Below, piece after piece: positions 44,001 to 52,534 of a stretch of 64,000 nt of DNA; within the stretch, counting starts at the first letter, position 1, and every line of letters starts with the position of its first letter. The DNA comes from Bradyrhizobium forestalis (GTDB taxonomy: Bacteria; Pseudomonadota; Alphaproteobacteria; Rhizobiales; Xanthobacteraceae), in contig NZ_PGVG01000028.1 in NCBI RefSeq assembly GCF_002795245.1, positions 30,292-94,291 of the forward strand, written 5' to 3'. The notes below the pieces were generated by a model. It made no database searches, was not told the DNA's origin, and saw only the letters and a list, made by a program, of their open reading frames with translations. The translations under genes were made by a program, and so were the position numbers.

Positions 44001-45851
44001 TCACGCCCCCTCGAACTGCAACCGCGCCAGCCGCGCATAGAGCCCGTTCTTCGCCACGAGCTCGGCATGCGTGCCCTGCTCGACGATCCGGCCCTGCTCC
44101 ATCACCAGGATGCGGTCGCAGGAGAGCACGGTGGCGAGGCGATGCGCGATCACCAGCGTGGTGCGGTGACGCATCAATTCCTCCAGCGCGGTCTGCACCA
44201 GCGTCTCGCTTTCGGCGTCGAGCGCGGAGGTCGCTTCATCAAGCAGCAAGAGCGGCGCGTCGCGCAGGATGGCGCGCGCGATCGCGATGCGCTGGCGCTG
44301 GCCGCCGGAGAGCGTCACGCCGCGCTCGCCGAGCGCCGTCTCGAAACCTTCGGGCAGGCGGCGGATGAACTCGGCGGCATGCGCCAGCTCGGCGGCACGC
44401 TCGACCTCGACATCGGTCGCATCGGGCCGGCCGAAGCGGATGTTCTCGCGGGCGGTCGCCGCGAACACCACCGAGTCCTGCGGCACCAGCGCGATGTGGG
44501 CGCGGAAATCGCCGGGGTCGGCGGCTTTGACCGGCACGCCGTCGAGCGCGATCGTCCCGTTGCTCGGATCGTAGAAGCGCAGCAGCAGATGAAAGATCGT
44601 GCTCTTGCCGGCACCGGAGGGACCGACGATCGCGACCTTCTCGCCGGGGCGCACCGTGAACGACACGGCGTCGAGCACCTTGACGTCGGCCCGCGCCGGA
44701 TAGGCGAAGCTGACCTGATCGAAGCCGACCTCGCCGCGCGCCGGCACCGGCAGCGCGAGCGGCGCCGCGGGCGCGGTGATCTCGGGCGTCACATGCAGGA
44801 TCTCGAACAGGCGCTCGGCCGCGCCTGATGCCGCCGAGACCTCGCCCCAGACCTCGCTGAGCTGGCCGAGGCCCGCCGCGGCGAACACCGCATAAAGCAC
44901 GAACTGACCGAGCCGGCCCGGCGTGATCGCGCCGGAGAGCACGTCATGCGAGCCGATCCAGAGGATGGCGACCACGCTCGCGAACACGATGAAGATGATG
45001 ATGGCCGTGAGCACGGCGCGGGCCTGGGTCGAGGTGCGCGCGGCTTCATAGGCCTGCTCGACCTCGCCGCCGAAACGCTTCTCGGCAAATCGCTCGCTGG
45101 TATAGGCCTGCACGGTGCGGATCGCGCCGACCAGCTCGCCGGCATAGGCCGAAGCCTCGGCGAGCGTGTCCTGCGCATTGCGCGACAGGCGTCGCACCCA
45201 GCGCCCGAACGCCACCAGCGGCAGCACGATCAAGGGAATGGCCAGCAGCACGAAGCCCGACAGCTTCGGGCTCGTGATCACCATCATCGCCGCCGCGCCG
45301 AGGAACATCATCAAATTGCGCAGCGCGATCGAGACGGAGGCGCCGACGGCCGATTTGAGCTGGGTGGTGTCGGCGGTGAGCCGCGAGATCAATTCGCCAC
45401 TGCGCGCGGAATCGAAGAAGGCGGGAGAGAGCGACAGCAGATGGGCGAACACGTCGCGCCGGAGATCGGCGACGATGCGTTCGCCGATCGTCATCACGAG
45501 GTAGTAGCGCGCCGCGCTCGCCAGCGCGAGCACGCCGACCACCGCGAGCATCACCGAGAAGTAGCTGTTGATCAGCTCGATGCCCTCGGGCGTCAGGCCG
45601 AAATCGATCATCCTGCGCACCGCGACCGGCACCAGCAGCGTCGTCAGTGCGGCGATCGTGAGCGCGACGAAGGCCAGCGCCGCGCGGCCGCGATAGCGGC
45701 TCACATAGGGCGCGAGCGCAAGCAGCGGCCGCAGCTTCGCGCGGCCCTTGGCGGGCTCTTCGATCAGCTCGGCCTCGAGCGACGGGATGTCCGCGGAGTT
45801 CATTGCAGGCCGTTCGACATGCTGGTCATCAAGCCGTTCCACTGCGCTCAT
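44001..45851 (-). CDS. ABC exporter, MsbA-like half-transporter (membrane plus ATPase domains)
   Basis: The 616-residue protein has six membrane helices in residues about 55-330, beginning AALAFVALTIAALTTLLVPVAV. The C-terminal ATPase has Walker A VGPSGAGKST, signature TLSGGQRQR, Walker B LLLLDEATSALD and the H-loop in VIAHRLATV. It would work as a homodimer exporting a lipid, peptide or other hydrophobic compound. The length and sequence fit the single-gene exporters often annotated as MsbA-like in Rhizobiales. Whether it moves lipid A is not shown. ATG 45851 is chosen over an upstream TTG. Confidence 0.92.
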   Translation of the reverse strand: MSAVERLDDQHVERPAMNSADIPSLEAELIEEPAKGRAKLRPLLALAPYVSRYRGRAALAFVALTIAALTTLLVPVAVRRMIDFGLTPEGIELINSYFSVMLAVVGVLALASAARYYLVMTIGERIVADLRRDVFAHLLSLSPAFFDSARSGELISRLTADTTQLKSAVGASVSIALRNLMMFLGAAAMMVITSPKLSGFVLLAIPLIVLPLVAFGRWVRRLSRNAQDTLAEASAYAGELVGAIRTVQAYTSERFAEKRFGGEVEQAYEAARTSTQARAVLTAIIIFIVFASVVAILWIGSHDVLSGAITPGRLGQFVLYAVFAAAGLGQLSEVWGEVSAASGAAERLFEILHVTPEITAPAAPLALPVPARGEVGFDQVSFAYPARADVKVLDAVSFTVRPGEKVAIVGPSGAGKSTIFHLLLRFYDPSNGTIALDGVPVKAADPGDFRAHIALVPQDSVVFAATARENIRFGRPDATDVEVERAAELAHAAEFIRRLPEGFETALGERGVTLSGGQRQRIAIARAILRDAPLLLLDEATSALDAESETLVQTALEELMRHRTTLVIAHRLATVLSCDRILVMEQGRIVEQGTHAELVAKNGLYARLARLQFEGA

Positions 45852-46049
45852 GATATCCGACCCGTTGCGTTGGTTTGCTCCCAATAGGCTGGTGCAGGGG
45901 TAGTGGCAAATCCGGGAAGTCCCTTAGGGGCAAACCCGGTTCATCAAGCCCGGCATGGCTTGTTTTGCGGGGTTTCGTGAGGTATAGAGCCGGCCAAATC
46001 CGTCATTCGCTAGCCACCCAAGAAGGCGCCGGAGCGCCGAGGAATTGCC

Positions 46050-46277
46050 ATGAAAGCCGAAATTCATCCGGATTATCATACGATTAAGGTCGTCATGACC
46101 GACGGAACCGAGTACCTCACCCGCTCGACCTGGGGCAAGGAAGGCGACACGCTGAACCTCGATATCGACCCGAAGTCGCACCCGGCCTGGACCGGCGGCT
46201 CCGCCCAGATCATGGACCGCGGCGGCCGCGTCTCGCGCTTCCAGAAGAAGTTTTCGGGCTTCCTCAAAAAGGATTGA
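46050..46277 (+). CDS. rpmE: 50S ribosomal protein L31 (bL31), cysteine-free form
   Basis: The 75-residue protein is a bL31: MKAEIHPDYHTIKVVMTDGT, TRSTWGKEGDTLNLDIDPKSHPAW and RVSRFQKKFSGFL. It contains no cysteine, so it lacks the CxxC zinc site of the zinc-containing form. GAGGAA lies upstream of the ATG, and a strong terminator follows at 46303-46336, so it is a single-gene transcription unit. Confidence 0.97.
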   Translation: MKAEIHPDYHTIKVVMTDGTEYLTRSTWGKEGDTLNLDIDPKSHPAWTGGSAQIMDRGGRVSRFQKKFSGFLKKD

Positions 46278-46302
46278 GCCGCCCGCAAGGCCGAAACGAA
46301 GA

Positions 46303-46336
46303 ACGCCCCTGGAGAACCGGGGGCGTTTTTGTTTTC
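46303..46336 (+). terminator. rho-independent terminator of rpmE
   Basis: ACGCCCC (46303-46309) pairs with GGGGCGT (46320-46326), with further GG/CC pairing inside the loop, followed by TTTTTGTTTT. It lies 26 bases after the rpmE stop. Confidence 0.9.
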
Positions 46337-46342
46337 TAGACC

Positions 46343-46460
46343 CGTCATCCTGAGGCGCCGGAGCAAAGCGGAGGCCTCGAAGGATGAACGGCCGAGGTGC
46401 AGCAGCCGGGCCGTCGCCCTTCGAGGCTCGCCGAAGAGGCGAGCACCTCAGGGTGACGGT
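46343..46460. repeat. intergenic repeat element, family B copy 1
   Basis: The ends ccgtcatcctgaggcgcc and gagcacctcagggtgacgg pair (gtcatcctgagg with cctcagggtgac). Internal gcctcgaaggatg and cccttcgaggc also pair. The same modules occur at 51938-52074 and, degraded, at 23149-23250. It lies between the rpmE terminator and the convergent rcdA gene. Confidence 0.82.
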
Positions 46461-46486
46461 TCAACATAGAGTGCGCGGATTCGACC

Positions 46487-46996
46487 CTACCGCTCGAACG
46501 CGGCCTTCAGCGCGTTGAGGTGCGGCACCAGCGGGTTGCCGATCGCGACGTGCTCGGCCGGCGGGGTATGGATCGTGCTGTCGAGGCGGCGTACGCGGGT
46601 CTGCAGGCTCATCGAGCGATGGATCAGGTCCTGGAGCTGCGCCGGCAGCTTCTCGATGGTGTCGACGGGGCCGGGATCGGCGGCGGTGAGCTTGACCTTG
46701 GTCTTCTCGCGGTTGGCCTGCATCAGCGTCATCTCGCCTTCCTTGACCGCGCGGTGCAGCAGCAGCCAGGACGCAAGCTGCATCAGGCGCGTGGTGAGAC
46801 GCATGCTCTCGGTCGCATAGGTGAGGCTGACGGCGCGGTCGAGCGCCTTGGCCTCGACGCGGCCGGCGCCGTCGAGATAGGCGGCGGTTTCCTCGACGAG
46901 GTCCATGCCCTCACGGAACAGGTTGCCGAACGCCGCAGAATTGGTGAACCGCTCGCTGAGTTGAACGAGAGCGCCCTCGGCCTGCAAACGTTCCAT
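46487..46996 (-). CDS. rcdA: DUF1465 protein, RcdA family (regulator of CtrA degradation)
   Basis: The 169-residue protein matches RcdA: REGMDLVEETAAYLDGAGR, then the highly conserved SLTYATESMRLTTRLMQLASWLLLHRAVKEGEMT. In Caulobacter RcdA is a helical adaptor that helps deliver CtrA to ClpXP at the cell pole. The C-terminal half here (LQDLIHRSMSLQTRVRRLDS) is a helix that precedes the usually disordered end. In other alphaproteobacteria the clients may differ. The gene stands alone. Confidence 0.85.
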   Translation of the reverse strand: MERLQAEGALVQLSERFTNSAAFGNLFREGMDLVEETAAYLDGAGRVEAKALDRAVSLTYATESMRLTTRLMQLASWLLLHRAVKEGEMTLMQANREKTKVKLTAADPGPVDTIEKLPAQLQDLIHRSMSLQTRVRRLDSTIHTPPAEHVAIGNPLVPHLNALKAAFER

Positions 46997-47147
46997 GGTT
47001 AACGCCTCTTACGCAACTGTTTGACTGTCCGGCTTTGGCGCCGGCTTATGATGAACAAATCATTGCGCGCTGGAAGCGCGGAGTCCAGTGACAAGCGCGG
47101 ATATGGTTTCCGCGGGTCATTCCTCGGAATGCAACTGTGGTGAGAGC

Positions 47148-47236
47148 AAAAAAAGAGCCGCCGGAGACCGGCGGCTTTGAAAGTTGATAACAGGGAGGCG
47201 TCAAACAGAGTGGACAGGAGCCACTCGGTGTCCAAA
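47148..47236 (-). ncRNA. candidate alpha-r8 family small RNA (suhB/MmgR-like)
   Basis: On the minus strand a 5' hairpin (GGACA...TGTCC, 47233-47212) is followed by an unpaired stretch containing CGCCUCCCUGUUAUCAACUU. A rho-independent terminator ends it: GCCGCCGG-UCU-CCGGCGGC then a run of seven T (47177-47148). As I recall, the CCUCCCUGU-n-UCAACUUU stretch directly before the terminator is the mark of the alphaproteobacterial suhB/MmgR RNAs, in which the C-rich region pairs with Shine-Dalgarno sequences. The length of about 88 nt fits. The 5' end is not determined. No gene lies immediately upstream on that strand, which also suggests an independent transcript. Confidence 0.55.
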
Positions 47237-47416
47237 CGAGGACAGTTCCGGTCATAAACCCGAAAGCTTAATCTGAAGTAAACGAGCTAATTTTTTGAGG
47301 GTTCGTTAGCCATGTCGGCCAGCGGCCGAGTGCGTTGCGGAACAATCTCGCAGTCGTCGCACCGGCCTGACCAGGCCACCGAGCATGGTGCACGAGCTGG
47401 CGCGACACATTCCGCT

Positions 47417-47564
47417 GTCGTCCCGGACAAGCGTAAGCGCCGATCCGGGACCCATAGCCCCAGGCGGATGTGGTGACGGGACTTGGAGTTGCCGGCTTCG
47501 CGCGACAATCTGGGTATGGGTCCCGGATCCGCGCGCGCTTGGGGCGCGCTTGTCCGGGACGACG
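47417..47564. repeat. inverted-repeat intergenic element, family C-prime, complete copy
   Basis: The left end gtcgtcccggacaagcgtaagcgc is followed by gatccgggacccata. The right end is tatgggtcccggatc, a hairpin gcgcgcgcttggggcgcgc and ttgtccgggacgac. The arms pair throughout. The element lies next to the DUF1192 gene 3' end. Its left half recurs at 63556, where an insertion sequence begins. Confidence 0.85.
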
Positions 47565-47577
47565 GTCGTCGTGTGGC

Positions 47578-47769
47578 TTACGACTTGAAAATGCTGTTCG
47601 CCGCATCGCGCGAGGCGCGCTTTTTGGTGGCGGCTTCTTCCAGCCTTGCGATCTCGGCCTTGAGCAGCGCGACGCGCTCGGTCAGTTCCTCGACCGACAA
47701 GAGTGAGAGATCCTGGCCGATGTCGTGCGTTATCTTCTTGCGCGGGCGGTCGTCGTCTTCGATCGGCAT
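47578..47769 (-). CDS. DUF1192 small coiled-coil protein
   Basis: The 63-residue product (MPIEDDDRPRKKITHDIGQD, then LSLLSVEELTERVALLKAEI and ARLEEAATKKRASRDAA) matches the DUF1192 family, short proteins conserved in Rhizobiales. The second half is a coiled coil. GGAGGAACGAGG directly upstream of ATG 47769 gives a strong ribosome site and rules out the longer frame. The function is unknown. Confidence 0.88.
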   Translation of the reverse strand: MPIEDDDRPRKKITHDIGQDLSLLSVEELTERVALLKAEIARLEEAATKKRASRDAANSIFKS

Positions 47770-47882
47770 CCTCGTTCCTCCTGCGTTCGCGCCTGTCACA
47801 TGGCTGAGGCGGTTGCAAGCCTGCACCGCGCTGGCTAAGCAAGGGCCTCGTTGCATCCCGCACCTTTGCTCAAGGACACATC

Positions 47883-48881
47883 ATGGACAAGCTGCCCGCG
47901 CAAATGACCGTGGTCGCCATCTCCAAGCCTGGCGGACCGGAGGTGCTGGTGCCGGAACAACGTCCCGTGCCGCAGCCCGGGCCCGACGAGATCCTGGTCA
48001 AGGTGATGGCCGCCGGCGTGAACAGGCCCGACGTCGCGCAGCGCTCCGGCGCCTATCCGCCGCCGCCCGGCGCCAGCGACCTGCCGGGACTCGAGATCGC
48101 CGGTGAAGTGGTCGCGGTCGGCAGCAATGCCAAGCGGCACAAGGTCGGCGACAAGGTGATGTCGCTGGTCGCCGGCGGCGGCTATGCGCAGTACTGCATC
48201 GCCCAGGACGCCCAGGCGATGAGCGTGCCGCCGGCACTGTCGATCAAGGAGGCCGGCGCGCTGCCGGAAACCCTGATGACGGTCTGGCACAATGTGTTCG
48301 AGCGCGGCGGGCTGAAGGCCGGCGAGACGCTGCTGATCCATGGCGGCTCCTCCGGCATCGGCACCATGGCAATCCAGCTCGCGAAAGCATTCGGCGCGAA
48401 GGTGTTCGTCACGGTGGGCTCGCAGGACAAGATCGACGCCTGCCTCAGGCTGGGTGCCGACCGCGCCATCAACTACAAGACCGAAGACTTCGTCGCCGTG
48501 GTCAAGGAAGAGACCAACAAGGCCGGCGTCAACCTGATCCTCGACATGGTCGCCGGCGACTATGTCGATCGCAACTACGATGCCGCGGCGGTCGACGGTC
48601 GCATCGTCCAGATCGCGACCCTCAACGGCCCCAAGGTCAGCGTCAACATCGCCAAGGTGATGGTCAAGCGCCTGACCCATACCGGCTCGACGCTGCGCCC
48701 CCGTAGTAATGCGGACAAGGCGGCGATGGTGGCCGCGATCGAGGAGAAAGTGATGCCGCTTTTGCGCGAAGGCCGCATCAAGCCGGTGATGGACAGCAGT
48801 TTCCCGCTGGAAAAGGCGGCGGACGCCCATCGGCGCATGGAGACGAGCGCACATATTGGCAAAATTGTGTTGGAGGCCTAG
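47883..48881 (+). CDS. NAD(P)H-quinone oxidoreductase, PIG3/QOR family
   Basis: The 332-residue zinc-free medium-chain reductase has an N-terminal GroES-like domain (KVMAAGVNRPDVAQRSGAYP, PGLEIAGEVVAVG). The NADPH-binding Rossmann domain is centred on LLIHGGSSGIGTMAIQLAKAFGAKVF. The family reduces quinones or other electrophiles with NADPH by one or two electrons. The gene lies alone, divergent from the DUF1192 gene. Confidence 0.93.
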   Translation: MDKLPAQMTVVAISKPGGPEVLVPEQRPVPQPGPDEILVKVMAAGVNRPDVAQRSGAYPPPPGASDLPGLEIAGEVVAVGSNAKRHKVGDKVMSLVAGGGYAQYCIAQDAQAMSVPPALSIKEAGALPETLMTVWHNVFERGGLKAGETLLIHGGSSGIGTMAIQLAKAFGAKVFVTVGSQDKIDACLRLGADRAINYKTEDFVAVVKEETNKAGVNLILDMVAGDYVDRNYDAAAVDGRIVQIATLNGPKVSVNIAKVMVKRLTHTGSTLRPRSNADKAAMVAAIEEKVMPLLREGRIKPVMDSSFPLEKAADAHRRMETSAHIGKIVLEA

Positions 48882-49034
48882 GCCACCGACCCACAGGCCA
48901 AGCCGGAAACCCTTTGATTTTCCTCGCTTTCGTGGCATCTATCGCGATGCACCGAACCACTTTGGTCCGGTCGGACCTCGCCTTCTAGATTCGCCTTGCA
49001 CTGAAGAGTTTGCGTCGAACGCGGAGAACTGACC

Positions 49035-51911
49035 TTGCGTCTGATCAGGTGCCTCGCGCCCATCGCGCTGGGCCTCATGATGCTCGTTGCCGCGTCTCCC
49101 GCGCGCGCGCTGGACGCCGTCAGCGTCCGCAGCGACGCGCCCGCGATCGACCTCACCGGCGTGCTCGAGCATCAGCGCAGCGATGCCGACCGCATCCAGG
49201 TCTCCACCGCGCCCGGAACCGACGGCATCGTCCGCCGCATCGAGGTGCGCGCCCGCGAAGGCGGCCAGAACTGGGTGGTGTTCGCGCTCGCCAACAACAC
49301 CGACGACCAGCTCGACCGCCTGATCGTCGCCCCGCATTACCGCATCGTCTCCTCAGGGTTGCTATGGCCCGACCTCGGGCTGTCGCGCATCGCGACCATC
49401 ACGCCTTCGATCGGCGATCGGCCGGAACGGCAGGAAAGTGCCACCGCCGACGTGTTCCGCATCACGCTCGATCCGGGTGCCGTGGTCACCTTCGTTGCGG
49501 AGCTGCGCACCGACAAGCTGCCGCAGCTGTATCTGTGGGAGCCGGAAGCCTACAAGGACAAGGTCAACTCGTTCACGCTCTACCAGGGCATCGTGATCGG
49601 CATCTCCGGCCTGCTTGCGCTGGTGCTGACCATCCTGTTCGTGGTGAAGGGCAGCATCATGTTCCCGGCGGCCGCGGCGCTGGCCTGGGCGGTGCTGGTC
49701 TATATCGGGGTCGATTTCGGCTTCTGGGGCAAGGTGCTCGACATGTCGAACAACGCCGAGCGCATCTGGCGCGCGGCGGGTGAGGCGATCCTGGCGGCAA
49801 CGCTGCTGGTGTTCCTGTTTGCCTATCTCAATCTCAGTCGATGGCATGTGCGCTATTCGCACATCACAGTCGGTTGGCTGGCGTTCCTGGGATCTCTCGT
49901 CGCACTCGCGCTGTTCGATCCGGCCGTCGCCTCCGGCATCGCACGCATCTCTCTGGTGCTGATCGCCTTCGCCGGCTTCGCCCTGATCGTCTATCTCTCC
50001 ACTCACGGCTTCGACCGCGCCGTGCTCCTGATCCCGACCTGGTTCCTGCTGGTGGTCTGGGTGGTCGCGGCCGGCATGACGGTCGCGGGCTCCGTCACCA
50101 ACGACATCGTCGGCCCTGCCCTGCTCGGCGGCCTCGTGCTGATCGTGATGCTGATCGGCTTCACGGTGATGCAGCACGCCTTCGCCGGCGGCGGCGCCAC
50201 CACCGGCGTCGTCTCCGACATCGAGCGGCGCGCGCTGGCGCTGGCCGGCTCCGGCGATCTGATCTGGGACTGGGACGTCTCCGCCGACAAGGTGTTCACC
50301 AGCCCCGAGACCGAAGCCCTGCTGGGACTGAAGCGCGGCACGCTGGAAGGCCCGGCGGCCTCCTGGCTCGAAGTGCTGCACCCGCTCGACCAGGACCGTT
50401 TCCGCGCCGCGCTCGACAGCGTGCTCGACCAGCGCCGCGGCCGGCTGGTGCAGGATTTCCGCCTGCGCACGCCGGACGGCCATTTCATGTGGTTCGCGCT
50501 GAAGGCGCGCCCCGTGGTCGGCTCCGACGGCGAGGTCTCGCGCGTGGTCGGCACGCTCACCGACGTCACCGAGCTGCGCAACGCCGAGGAGCGCCTGCTG
50601 CACGATTCCGTGCATGACAACCTCACGGGCCTACCCAACCGCAAGCTATTCATGGACCGGCTCGGCGCGGTCGCAAACTTCGCCAAGACCGTGCCGACGC
50701 TGCGGCCGACGCTGATGGTGATCGACCTCGACCGCTTCAAGCAGGTCAACGATTCCGTCGGCATCGCGGTCGGCGATTCCATCCTGCTGACGCTCGCCCG
50801 CCGCCTCACCCGCATCCTGAAGCCGCAGGACACGCTGGCGCGGCTCGCCGGCGACCAGTTCGGCCTGATCCTGCTGTCGGAGCAGGATCCGGCGCGGATC
50901 ACCAATTTCGCCGAGACCATCCGCAAGACCATCCGCGCGCCGATCGCCTTCAATGATCGCGAGATCTTCCTCACCGCCTCGATCGGCCTTGCGCTCTCCG
51001 ATCCGCAAGTTCAGCTGACGGACGAGATCATCAAGGACGCAGAGCTGGCGATGTATCATTCCAAGCGCATCGGCGGCGACCGCATCGACGTCTACAAGCC
51101 CGCAATGCGCGCGCGGAAAACCGACCGCCTGACGCTGGAGAGCGAATTGCGCCGCGCCATCGAGCGCCAGGAGATCACGATCCTGTACCAGCCGATCGTG
51201 CGGCTGGAGGATCGCTCCGTCGCCGGCTTCGAGGCCCTGGCGCGCTGGGATCATCCGAAGCTCGGACGCATGGCGCCGTCGGAGTTCATCTCAATCGCAG
51301 AAGAGACCGGCCTGATCGTCGACCTCGGCATGTTCGTGCTCGACCAGACCGCAAAGCAGCTTTCGGTGTGGCAGCGCGCGATGCGCTCGCGCGAGCCGAT
51401 CTTCGCCTCCGTCAACGTGTCGTCACGGCAATTGCTGCGCCACGACCTGATCCACGACATCCGCACCGTGCTGTCGCGCTCCTCGGTGGCGCGCGGCACG
51501 CTGAAGCTGGAACTGACGGAATCGCTGGTGATGGAGAATCCGGAGCACGCGGCGCAGATGCTGACGCGGATCCGCGAGCTCGGCACCGGGCTGTCGCTCG
51601 ACGATTTCGGCACCGGCCATTCCTCGCTGGCCTATCTGCAGCGCTTCCCGTTCGACACCATCAAGATCGACCAGTCCTTCGTGCGCACCACCAGCCGCGG
51701 CACCCGCCCGGTGATCCTGAAGTCGATCATCGCGCTCGCGCACGACCTCGGCATGGACGTGGTGGCCGAAGGCGCCGAGACCGATTCCGACGCAGTCGAG
51801 CTCTACCAGATGGGCTGCGAATACGCGCAAGGTTTTGCCTTTGGCGAGCCGATGGACGCCGACGCGGCGATGCGCCTGCTCACGGAAGTGCGGCTGGAAG
51901 CGGCGAGCTAG
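49035..51911 (+). CDS. membrane-bound PAS-GGDEF-EAL protein, probable cyclic-di-GMP phosphodiesterase
   Basis: The 958-residue protein has a signal peptide (to about residue 25), a periplasmic domain (about 27-180) and about seven membrane helices (185-390). A PAS domain follows (about 405-520, LIWDWDVSADKVFTSPE). The GGDEF domain carries AGDQF instead of GG(D/E)EF, so cyclase activity is unlikely. The EAL domain is intact: FEALARW, NVSSRQLL, LELTESLVME, LDDFGTGHSSLAY, IKIDQSFV, VAEGAET, YAQGFAFG. I infer that it degrades cyclic-di-GMP, with the GGDEF-like part as a possible GTP sensor. TTG 49035 is supported by GGAGAACTGACC. Confidence 0.92.
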   Translation: MRLIRCLAPIALGLMMLVAASPARALDAVSVRSDAPAIDLTGVLEHQRSDADRIQVSTAPGTDGIVRRIEVRAREGGQNWVVFALANNTDDQLDRLIVAPHYRIVSSGLLWPDLGLSRIATITPSIGDRPERQESATADVFRITLDPGAVVTFVAELRTDKLPQLYLWEPEAYKDKVNSFTLYQGIVIGISGLLALVLTILFVVKGSIMFPAAAALAWAVLVYIGVDFGFWGKVLDMSNNAERIWRAAGEAILAATLLVFLFAYLNLSRWHVRYSHITVGWLAFLGSLVALALFDPAVASGIARISLVLIAFAGFALIVYLSTHGFDRAVLLIPTWFLLVVWVVAAGMTVAGSVTNDIVGPALLGGLVLIVMLIGFTVMQHAFAGGGATTGVVSDIERRALALAGSGDLIWDWDVSADKVFTSPETEALLGLKRGTLEGPAASWLEVLHPLDQDRFRAALDSVLDQRRGRLVQDFRLRTPDGHFMWFALKARPVVGSDGEVSRVVGTLTDVTELRNAEERLLHDSVHDNLTGLPNRKLFMDRLGAVANFAKTVPTLRPTLMVIDLDRFKQVNDSVGIAVGDSILLTLARRLTRILKPQDTLARLAGDQFGLILLSEQDPARITNFAETIRKTIRAPIAFNDREIFLTASIGLALSDPQVQLTDEIIKDAELAMYHSKRIGGDRIDVYKPAMRARKTDRLTLESELRRAIERQEITILYQPIVRLEDRSVAGFEALARWDHPKLGRMAPSEFISIAEETGLIVDLGMFVLDQTAKQLSVWQRAMRSREPIFASVNVSSRQLLRHDLIHDIRTVLSRSSVARGTLKLELTESLVMENPEHAAQMLTRIRELGTGLSLDDFGTGHSSLAYLQRFPFDTIKIDQSFVRTTSRGTRPVILKSIIALAHDLGMDVVAEGAETDSDAVELYQMGCEYAQGFAFGEPMDADAAMRLLTEVRLEAAS

Positions 51912-51937
51912 GCTCGCGACTCGCGCGCAATTTCGAA

Positions 51938-52074
51938 CCGTCATCCTGAGGCGTGAGCCATGCGACGCGAGGCGGCGCTTGGCGAGCCTCGAAGGATGAA
52001 CGGCCGGGATGCAGCCGGGCCGTCGCCCTTCGAGGCTCGTCCTGCGTTGCAGGACGAGCACCTCAGGATGACGG
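51938..52074. repeat. intergenic repeat element, family B copy 2
   Basis: The ends ccgtcatcctgaggcg and gcacctcaggatgacggc pair. Internal gcgagcctcgaaggatgaacggccggg and ggccgtcgcccttcgaggctcg also pair, giving a nested hairpin of about 137 bp. It lies between convergent 3' ends. Confidence 0.85.
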
Positions 52075-52128
52075 CGAGAGATTCTGGCGCGCTACATCAA
52101 CCCCGAGGTCGGCAGCTTCGTCGCCGCC

Positions 52129-52392
52129 CTATCGCCGCCGCTCGTTCTTCTGCTTCCTGAACCGCACGCTCTGGCCGTCGGGCATGCGCGTCGCCACGAA
52201 GCCGGCGGCGAGGCAGGCTTCGCGTTGCGGCATCTGGATGTCGGGGCTGCGCAGGCTGTCCCACCAGGAGGCACGATGCGCGGCGCGCGGCAGCGCTGCG
52301 CCGATGATCTCCTCGATCTGCTCGAAGCTCAGCACGAACTCGTCCTGCTTCTGCCGCATCAGATAGTCGCGCAACGCGTGGTAGTCGTTCAC
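52129..52392 (-). CDS. small DUF7662-like protein
   Basis: The 87-residue product starts MNDYHALRDYLMRQKQDEFV, followed by LSFEQIEEIIGAALPRAAHR, ASWWDSLRS and CLAAGFVATRMPDGQSVRFRK. This pattern (a YxxLRDYL start, an FxxIExIxGxxLPxxAxxxxxWW helix and a final beta strand) resembles the DUF7662-type domain found alone or fused in small bacterial proteins. The function is unknown to me. GTG 52392 is chosen because AGAGGA lies six bases upstream. It lies between two cyclic-di-GMP genes but on the opposite strand. Confidence 0.7.
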   Translation of the reverse strand: MNDYHALRDYLMRQKQDEFVLSFEQIEEIIGAALPRAAHRASWWDSLRSPDIQMPQREACLAAGFVATRMPDGQSVRFRKQKNERRR

Positions 52393-52534
52393 AATCGTCC
52401 TCTCGTCCCGCTCACATGCGGCTGCCAAAAACCGTGCGCCGCATACACCGATTCTTAACTCATTGCGGCAGCGCCGTCCTGCCTTAAACACTACTCAAGC
52501 TTTCGGGCGCATCCACTAGTGCCAGGAGCGAACG

